A stretch of DNA of 64,000 nt, from positions 46,217,116 to 46,281,115 of the forward strand of contig NC_073745.1 in NCBI RefSeq assembly GCF_029784135.1. Reading direction: 5' to 3'. Source of the DNA: Toxorhynchites rutilus septentrionalis (Eukaryota > Arthropoda > Insecta > Diptera > Culicidae). The translations under genes were made by a program, and so were the position numbers. The notes beneath the pieces are model-generated. The model worked only from the letters and a program-made list of their open reading frames with translations. It did not search any database and was not told the origin of the DNA. This document shows positions 56,851 through 64,000 of the stretch, piece by piece; position 1 is the stretch's first letter, and the number at the start of each line of letters is the position of its first letter.

Positions 56851-59067
56851 TTATTGTCTTCTATTGTGGAACTCGCAGGTCTCGGAATCGCCTGGCAAGC
56901 AAACATCCATCTCGGGCGAGTAAATCATCCCTTCCGGGCAGGAAACCACGTGTGGCATCTCCGATATACACTCCACAAACAGATCGCATCGGATCGGATG
57001 GGGAATGTTCTCATTGGGTCGGAAGAGGCAAATGTGGGGGAAGAACTCGCACGTGGCCTGTCTGCCCGGAACACAATCCAGAAATCTTGGACGTAACACG
57101 GTACCATCACGACAGGAATTCACCGTTGGAAGCCCATTTGAGCAGGTCACATAGTCGATACACTCCGACTGATCTGGCAGTGGAAATCTGCCCTGGTTTC
57201 GCCCTGCGCACATTTCGTTCACCTCCTCCAATCGACAGATGTTCACGTCTCCCGGGCTGCAAACTTGCATGTTACGATGGAAGATCAACCCAGCAGCACA
57301 GGTTCGCATGGAGGTGGTCCCATCACGGCATTCGATGGACAGATCGCAGAAATTGGGATGCTCGATCAGTTTGTTGGGAATTGTAGCGCAGACTTGTTCC
57401 AAAGACTCACAGGTCTCTCTATCACCTAAAACACATCGACCGGCGGTGTTGTAAATGGTTCCTCGAGGACACGATTCTACTGATGCTGAGCCTGAACGGC
57501 AGCGTAGCCTCAGATGACACTCCGATGGATGAGGTATGGTACCGTCCTCTTGTCCCACGCAACGGTCGATGTAAAGCTGGCAGGTATTCTGGTTTCCGGC
57601 GACGCATTCTAACGTCCTTGGCTGTAAAACGGTTCCCTCTCCGCATGACTCAATGCTTATTTGACCTTGCTCACATCTGACCAATAGAGTACAATTAACC
57701 GGATGCGGATACACCACCGGCCCCGGCCGATTATTACACATCCCATTTATCGGCGTAAACTGACAAGTTTCTCTGTTGCCAGGGGCACAAACTTGCATAT
57801 CCGGGCGCAGAATTTCCCCCTCGGGACAACTTTGTACGGATGTGACACCATTGCGACAACTAACGAATAAGTGGCACCCGTTTGGATGCGGCAGGTTCGA
57901 ATCTTCTCTGCCAGTGCATTGCTGATCCAATCTGGTGCAGGTTACGGTGTTGCCAGGAACACAACTCGATGTTGAATTCACGAAAACATGTCCCTCAGGA
58001 CAGGCGGATATCGATGCCCGTCCAGATTGACACTCGATGAACCGATCACATCTTGACGGATGAGGAATGATTGCGTTAGGCTGCGCTAAGCATAGGTCAT
58101 CGAAGAAGGTGCAGGTTTCTTGAATTCCTGGAACGCATTGGAGTGTTACGGGTTGAACGATTGTGTCCGGCGGACAAGTGTTCACGTACAGATCGTCTTG
58201 TTCACAACGAACGTATTGATCACATCTTTGCGGATGGGGATAAACAACAGGGCCCTGTCTTCCGTCACACATTCCTTCGACAGATGTATACGTACAATTG
58301 TTCGAATTGCCAGGAACACACACTTGCATATCTGGCCGAAGAATCTCTCCAACTGGGCAGGAATGCACGTTTGACTGGCCTCTATCGCACGTGATGTACA
58401 AATCACAAAAATCCGGATGTGGATGTTTAGACACGCTGGAATTAGCTCTGCACAAGTGCTCCAATGATTCACACGTTCGAACGCTCCCCACTACGCATCC
58501 TGTGCCAACGAAAATATAACCTCGCGGGCACTCCACAATGCTACCTTGTTCATTACGGCACTCAATGTATGACTGACAGCTGCCCGGAAGCGCAACTGGT
58601 CCATCTGGCTTTCCAACGCAGTGTGAGTCCTTCGGTCGACAGGTCTCTCTATCACCAGCCACACAAGTTCCCCGCTCTTGGGACCAAATTTCCGCCTGTA
58701 AGCACTCGAAAACCGAAGCGTTGCCACGCTGGCAGAACACGAACTTCGCACAGTCCCAGCGATATTCGAACACACCATACGACACCTCGGAGCAGAGCTC
58801 CTCCAGTTCGTGATTTCGTTCGCAGTGTTCCCATTGACCGGGAACGCACTCCGAGTGATGCACATTGAACACGAAACCTTCATCGCACTCATAGACGGTC
58901 GGCTGCTCGAACACACAAGAGATGAACTTGTAACATTTGTGTGGATCCGGATGCGGGAAGATGCCGGCATTTATTCCATTGCAAAAATCTTCCAAACTAC
59001 TATCGGCTGCCGAAGGACTTATCGCCAAAGCTACCGTCGCTGCGAGGAGCAGCTCTAAGAGAAACAT
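56851..59067 (-). CDS. Secreted protein with twelve CBM14 chitin-binding domains
   Basis: Single exon, 738 residues. The ATG at 59067 is chosen because MFLLELLLAATVALA starts a clear signal peptide (cleavage near residue 21); 38 in-frame codons upstream are hydrophilic and unlike a leader. Twelve CBM14 domains follow, each with six cysteines, from C29 to about C731, leaving a 7-residue tail. Linkers between domains are 9,6,6,8,6,6,8,6,6,8,6 residues, so domains group in threes. Domains 4, 7 and 10 share an R..MQVC motif; 5 and 8 share GPVVYPHP. PHP/EHP before the second Cys recurs in most. Several N-glycosylation sites occur (NSS, NCT, NST). Probably a peritrophin that can crosslink many chitin chains. 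The stop codon overlaps an AATAAA. Plus-strand ORFs here are shadows. Confidence 0.93.
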   Translation of the reverse strand: MFLLELLLAATVALAISPSAADSSLEDFCNGINAGIFPHPDPHKCYKFISCVFEQPTVYECDEGFVFNVHHSECVPGQWEHCERNHELEELCSEVSYGVFEYRWDCAKFVFCQRGNASVFECLQAEIWSQERGTCVAGDRETCRPKDSHCVGKPDGPVALPGSCQSYIECRNEQGSIVECPRGYIFVGTGCVVGSVRTCESLEHLCRANSSVSKHPHPDFCDLYITCDRGQSNVHSCPVGEILRPDMQVCVPGNSNNCTYTSVEGMCDGRQGPVVYPHPQRCDQYVRCEQDDLYVNTCPPDTIVQPVTLQCVPGIQETCTFFDDLCLAQPNAIIPHPSRCDRFIECQSGRASISACPEGHVFVNSTSSCVPGNTVTCTRLDQQCTGREDSNLPHPNGCHLFVSCRNGVTSVQSCPEGEILRPDMQVCAPGNRETCQFTPINGMCNNRPGPVVYPHPVNCTLLVRCEQGQISIESCGEGTVLQPRTLECVAGNQNTCQLYIDRCVGQEDGTIPHPSECHLRLRCRSGSASVESCPRGTIYNTAGRCVLGDRETCESLEQVCATIPNKLIEHPNFCDLSIECRDGTTSMRTCAAGLIFHRNMQVCSPGDVNICRLEEVNEMCAGRNQGRFPLPDQSECIDYVTCSNGLPTVNSCRDGTVLRPRFLDCVPGRQATCEFFPHICLFRPNENIPHPIRCDLFVECISEMPHVVSCPEGMIYSPEMDVCLPGDSETCEFHNRRQ

Positions 59068-59107
59068 TTTTAGTTCGAGCTGGGAATGCGCGCCGGTGGA
59101 GACTAAT

Positions 59108-59155
59108 TCAACTGTCCATCGACCAGCTTTGTTTTGTACGCAACGTGAAAATATG
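59108..59155 (-). promoter_or_regulatory. Possible core promoter of the twelve-domain gene
   Basis: On the minus strand a weak TATA-like CATATTTTC at 59148-59155 is followed by GGACAGTTG (CAGT initiator) around 59111, about 45 bp before the ATG. Weak evidence; no canonical TATA box. Confidence 0.3.
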
Positions 59156-59279
59156 CTATCGCTATCGATTGTCGGAATCATCGTAATCGGAATCGTAAAA
59201 CACCAAATAATCTCAAGATACAGGCACTCGGTTATGGGAGTTAATATTTCGCTGGAATCGAACAGAGATTAGGATGGTG

Positions 59280-60508
59280 TTCATCATATTGATATTGCAG
59301 CGGCGCTTTAGTCATCCAAATTACACTTGAAGCGGAAATCTAGATAAGCAGTATCGAACTCTCGTTGAAGCAGTAAACACATTCGGGCATTCAAAAATTT
59401 TGCCCGTTACCTTGGAGTGTTGCCATCTACAGATGACTTCGGGAAAATATCAAAATCGAAATGTATCTGGGAGGGAAAGTGTGACTAGAGCTTCGATATT
59501 CTGTATCAATCATATTTTTGTTCGACAATCCAATCTTCTTGCTAATAATACACGAATATTGAGGTCGCAGTGTTCACAGAATAAGATAATACGTTTGATT
59601 TTAAGATGTAGAGCAAAGAAATTATTGATGGATCGATATTGAAAAAAATTTAAACGGTATACTGCCTAGATATTTGCGTGATCGAATCGAAAAAAGACGT
59701 GATGTACATGGATACCCTGCTAAAAACGTGGATAATGCACGAACACCTAACTTCATATTAAATAGGTCACAGAACTCACTGTTATACGAAAGTAGCAGTC
59801 GTTTTGGTCTAGAGTGACTGTCGTCAAGGTTCAGATTTTTTGAAGACATAACAATCGCCATTTCCACCGAATTATGTCCGATTGAGCTGAAGTTTTGCAT
59901 AGGAGAGTTATATGAAATCGAGGTTTTCAAAAGAAAAAATAATTTTGATGCCAAATTACTTAAAAATGTATGAAACGCCATTTTCGTCATTTACGTCATT
60001 TACAGTTATCTCAAAATGATTTTTTTGTAAAGAATCGTCTTTGCAAACAGAAAAACGACTAAATGCCAAAATGTCAATTTTTGACAAAAAAAATTTTTTT
60101 TCGAGAAAACAGTAAATCTCGAGTTTTCATGCAATTTTCAAATATTTAACATCAAAAATGTGTTCAATGTCATTTTTCGTATTTTTTTTTATTTGTGATT
60201 TTTCGGAAAAAAACCTTTAAAATACATTGTTAAAAAATCTTACATAAAAATGAAATTTCATATTAACAAATTTTGTGTCTGGAAAACAGCGCCCTTACGA
60301 TATTTTTGTATATGTTTTCATTGGAAAACTCTTTCAATTTAACAAAGTATGTAAAGTTTTTTATTTTTTTATTTTTTTCTATTCTCTTATGTTGTAGGCT
60401 GAAAGCCATAAACTTTATTACTGTTAAACTTTGTTTTATATTTATTTTCGTGAATCCCATCACAGGAATTATCTTCCTGCGGAATTTCACTGTTTTTTTT
60501 TTTGTATG
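59280..60508. other. AT-rich intergenic stretch with repeat echo
   Basis: About 59870-59990 (GATTGAGCTGAAGTTTTGCAT ... AATTTTGATGCCAAATTAC) resembles 6015-6220, so a dispersed repeat is present. No gene. Confidence 0.5.
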
Positions 60509-60510
60509 TA

Positions 60511-62886
60511 GGGGAATCCGGGACAAGAGTGCCACCTTAAGTTAATACACGTTTTTGAATGCTCTTTTGTTATATTTTTTTCCATTTTTTTTCTAGTTTG
60601 TTCATTTATACTCCTATTTAGGTGTAGCTATGCATCAAATTGCTCAAAAGTTATGTTTACTATGAAAATGTTTCATTTACAAAAATGATGTTTTTGGCAT
60701 GTATTTTTCCAATACGGGGCAAGAGTGCCACCTCGACGGGGCAAGAGTGCCAATCTTATAAAAATATAATTTTTGATAAAAAAAAGCACTGTGAAATTCA
60801 CGGTGGTTACAAAAAAACGCAAATTCAAGTTCTGGTGGCGTTCAAGAAAACCGGCAAGCCAATCTCCTTCGGCCAATTTGGATGTTTTGTCGAAAGAGTG
60901 ATCTAAGTTATTTCACTCTGCGATTTTATACCCTAGGTTCGGGATGTCGTGTGTGTGTCAGCCCATAAAATAACTTCTGCAAATAAAGGGTGACTCACGA
61001 GTTACTCCTCCTGTTGTTTAGAAAACACAGTTTTAAAGCTGCCTAACTTCTACACATACCTATTTGACCAATGTTCTTCTGGGCAAACTATATTCCTCCG
61101 CAGCTCGTCTCCATGATTTACAGAATGTACCGCCACCACCATAGTTTCCATCTGCCACTGGTTTCGGAACGAAATTCGTTCATATTTACAAACCATGACC
61201 ACAACAAACACAACCACGATTACACTATTTGCGTTTGACAGATCGAATTCGAGGTTACGACTATGGCATTTTTACCCCGGTAATAATGGGTCCTTTTGCC
61301 CCGGAAGTTGAGAGATAACAAATTTATTTTTATTGAAATAAATGCGTACGATTTAAATTAGTTCAGTAAGTTGAAGAAAAATGATTATTCTATTTGTATT
61401 TATTGGTGGAGTCATGCAAACATATAGAAACTGAGGGTATTTCGTTAATTTGCGCCTGTGCGTTCTTATATAGATTGCAGTTGTAAGAAGCTCAGTTAGT
61501 ATTTATCTGTTTTCCAATGAAAAATATTTAAGGTTCTGACTGATAATATGTGAGATATATGCAGTATCTGTATAAAACAAAGTTCTGTAGTAAAAGATAT
61601 CGGTCTACTACTGACCAAATCTTCACCTTGCGGCAGATTCTCCAGGAATGCCGTGAGTACAGAGTCCCCACGCACCATCTATTCATCGACTTTAAAGCCG
61701 CATATGATTCAATAACACGAAAAGAACTATGGATAATCATGAACGAAAACGGCTTCCCTGTGAAGCTGACAAGACTGATTAAGGCTACGATGGATGGAAT
61801 ACAGTGCTGTGTGCGAATTTCGGGTGGATTATCTGATCCATTTGAGTCCCGCAGGGGGCTTCGACAAGGTGATGGTCTCTCTTGCCCACTGTTCAACATC
61901 GCGCTAGAGGGTGTTATGAGACGAGCGGCGTTTAACTTGCGTGGTACGATTTTCAATAGATCCAGTCAATTCATCTGCTTCGCTGATGACGTAGACATTA
62001 TCGGCAGAACATTTGAGACGATAGCGGAACATTACACCAGACTTAAGCACGAAGCAGAGAGAATTGGACTGAAAATCAATGCGTCTAAAACCAAATACAT
62101 GCTGGTTTTCGGATCCGAGCACGACAGGACCCGATTAGGAAGTAGTGTAATGATCGACGGCGATGAGTTCGAGGTAGTGAACCAATTTGTCTACCTTGGC
62201 TCAATGGAAACATCTGACAATGACACCAGCCGCGAGATCCGGAAATGCATCATCAATGGGAGTCGTACCTACTATAGTCTCCACAAACACTTAAGGTCAA
62301 ACAGACTTAGCAGTCGTGCGAAATGTTCCCTGTACAAAACGCTTATAAGACCGGTTGTCCTCTACGGGCACGAGACGTTGACAATACTCGAAGAGGACCT
62401 GCGAGCACTCGTAGCCTTTGAACGGCGGGTGTTAAGAACCATCTTCGGCGGTGTACAGGAGGACGGCGTATGGAGGTGAAGGATGAACCACGAGCTCACG
62501 CGACTTACCGGCGAACCCAGTATCCAGAAAGTGATCAAAGCTGGAAGGATACGCTGGACAGGGCATGTTGTGAGAGTGTCGGACAACTATCCTGCAAAAA
62601 TGGTGTTCATGGGGAATCCGGCTGGTACGAGACGACGAGGAGCACAACGAGCAAGGTGGATAGACCAAGTGGAGCATGACATGGTGAGCACGGAGTGCCA
62701 GCGAAATTGGAGGGAGATATCCACGACCCGAGTTAATTGGAGAAAAATTGGGAATCAGGCCATGTTGTAAAGACGTTAAGGCAAAAAATAAAAATAAAAA
62801 GATGGAAATAGGCAAAATAATCAGATGGGCACTCTTGCCCCGTATGGCACTCTTGCCCCGTATGGCACCCTTGCCCCGGGTTCCCC
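60511..62886. mobile_element. TIR element with GGGGCAAGAGTGCC repeats, split by a retrotransposon
   Basis: Left end GGGGAATCCGGGACAAGAGT and right end in reverse complement GGGGAACCCGGGGCAAGGGT agree at 21 of 24 positions when extended to GCCA, flanked by TA at 60509-60510 and 62887-62888. The word GGGGCAAGAGTGCC recurs inside the left end (60717, 60738) and, inverted, as a tandem GGCACTCTTGCCCCGTAT at the right end (62828-62865). It carries no recognisable transposase. The RTE-type element at 61580-62800 lies inside; without it the host is about 1.15 kb. Confidence 0.8.
61580..62800 (+). mobile_element. RTE-type non-LTR retrotransposon, 5' truncated
   Basis: The frame at 61550-62479 starts in the RT at RSTTDQIFTLRQILQE, with LFIDFKAAYDSI (motif A, first Asp pair), GLRQGDGLSCPLFNIALE (motif B) and FADDVDIIGR (motif C). 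A one-base frameshift at about 62480 leads to LTRLTGEPSIQ, GRIRWTGHVVR and GAQRARWIDQVE, the RTE-type C-terminal tail, up to about 62770. An A-rich 3' end (AAAAAATAAAAATAAAAAG) follows. The endonuclease and RT fingers are missing. Apart from one shift the sequence is well kept, so it is younger than most retrotransposon pieces here. Confidence 0.88.
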
Positions 62887-62888
62887 TA

Positions 62889-64000
62889 GGTAGACTGTTC
62901 GCTTTTTTATACTAGTAAGTGTCCACTACCAGTGGCCTCTGTTTAGCTTGTTGTACGTGGGGAATCGCTGGCCATCAGGCAAAAAATGGAAATTACCTCA
63001 GCTGTTTCGTAATATTTTTCCTTTTTTGCTATAATATTCATGTGCTTAAATCTCAAATTTGAGTGAAATATTATTAAATCTGATTTTTATGACTTTTCAA
63101 AGCTTGGCAAATTGACGTTTTTTGACCATTTTTTGAAAGAAAGAACATTTCTTCGAAACGCTCAGTAGCTTCAATGATAGCTTGCTTTAAAAGTTAGGTT
63201 GCCGCAGTTTGCCACGGTTGTGATTACATGCAAAGTTTTGGTAAAAACACTGACCGCTGTAGCGCTAAACTGCGCAAATGGTCGTTATAGTGAGAAAAAC
63301 GATAGAAATTTTTAGATAGGAAAAATCAGGTAAGAACAAAACAGTATTTCAGCCCAACAATACCAATCAATGGAATTTTCACATTTTCACTCCAAAACTA
63401 GAATAGGTCTCATCATTGACAAACCAAAGCATGGAGATTCTGGCAACAGCAATGACGGTAAAATCGCCCGTAGCTTTTTTTGTGAATCCCGAAACTAGTT
63501 CCGAAATAACTGGCGAAGATTTAGAACTGATTAAACGACTTCGAAATATTCTTATAGAAATTTCATGCTCCGAGCAGATAGATTCAGAAAAAAAACGATT
63601 ACTGTATCGACATAGCATAACGTTACGTTGATCTGTACTCGATAGTCGAGAAAATATTAATCATACTATAGACGAATTTCATGCCAACTCGTCTTAGGAG
63701 TTGGTAGCACCATCTCTGATAGTAGTGAAACGTTGTGGGTGTAAAGACATGGATCATTTAAGCAACTTTGCATACTTAAAATATTCGAAAAATAATTAGA
63801 CTACCTTTTGGAAAAAGCTAACTTTTATTTTCTGTATTTTTTACAAAAAATTATAACATAACTATGATACCTAAAAAATTCATGTCAAAAGATGAAATGT
63901 AGGAAATTGTTTGAATTTTCACAAAAATTTACCAAAAAAATATTGGAAAAAAAATTCGCTGACGAAAAAGTTATTTTAAATATGAAAATTCATTTTTCTC
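62889..64000. other. AT-rich intergenic end of the window
   Basis: Two short ORFs overlap on opposite strands at 63379-63631. The plus-strand reading (from MEILATAMTVKSPVAFF at 63431) is acidic and not recognised. No promoter or splice evidence supports it. Confidence 0.4.

Noticed and set aside
57422..58970. Overlapping ORFs of 65-159 codons on both strands within the twelve-domain gene
   Set aside because: None has a domain, and all overlap a continuous 738-codon frame with regular cysteine spacing.
59068..59181. Longer N-terminus (38 extra residues) for the twelve-domain protein
   Set aside because: It would bury the signal peptide behind a hydrophilic stretch. The ATG at 59067 gives a normal secretory leader.
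63379..63631. Opposing 71- and 79-codon ORFs near the window end
   Set aside because: They cover the same bases on opposite strands and neither has a recognisable motif, so neither could be supported.

Overview
The window is nuclear DNA of a mosquito, most likely Aedes or another culicine. It is AT-rich, has gene-free stretches of 15 kb and more, is crowded with small TIR elements, tRNA-derived SINEs and broken non-LTR retrotransposons, and carries a DD37E transposon of the type known from mosquitoes. The few real genes have insect core promoters (TATA about 31-33 bp before a CAGT-type initiator). Species is an inference.

Only three genes are well supported, and all encode secreted chitin-binding (CBM14, peritrophin-A) proteins. 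At 38.4-40.3 kb (+) is a three-exon gene for one CBM14 domain followed by about 500 mostly Glu residues in about six 71-residue repeats. At 40.7-41.4 kb (+) is a single-exon gene for three CBM14 domains. At 56.85-59.07 kb (-) is a single-exon gene for twelve CBM14 domains organised as four modules of three. They probably contribute to a chitinous matrix such as the midgut peritrophic matrix. TGATAAG-type GATA sites lie before the first two genes.

The rest is repeat. 1.5-8.1 kb: a degenerate gene of an unclassified apparently mobile family (shorter copies at 41.8 and 45.8 kb), split by a SINE with a perfect target duplication, then a foldback repeat and an internally deleted mariner. 8.6-22.8 kb: a run of TIR elements (Harbinger-like, hAT-like, piggyBac-like) plus a Jockey remnant. 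23.2-28.5 kb: CR1-type and RNase-H-type non-LTR pieces, a SINE and degenerate histone H2A copies. 28.5-37 kb: dispersed repeats, an ORF1 fragment and a GC-rich MITE. 41.8-55.5 kb: repeat copies, mariner remnants, a SINE, Helitron-like sequences and an ITmD37E transposase lacking its third catalytic residue. 60.5-62.9 kb: a TIR element interrupted by an RTE-type retrotransposon.

Several insertions can be read as filled versus empty sites because an uninterrupted copy of the host repeat lies elsewhere in the window, so the relative order of several transposition events can be inferred.
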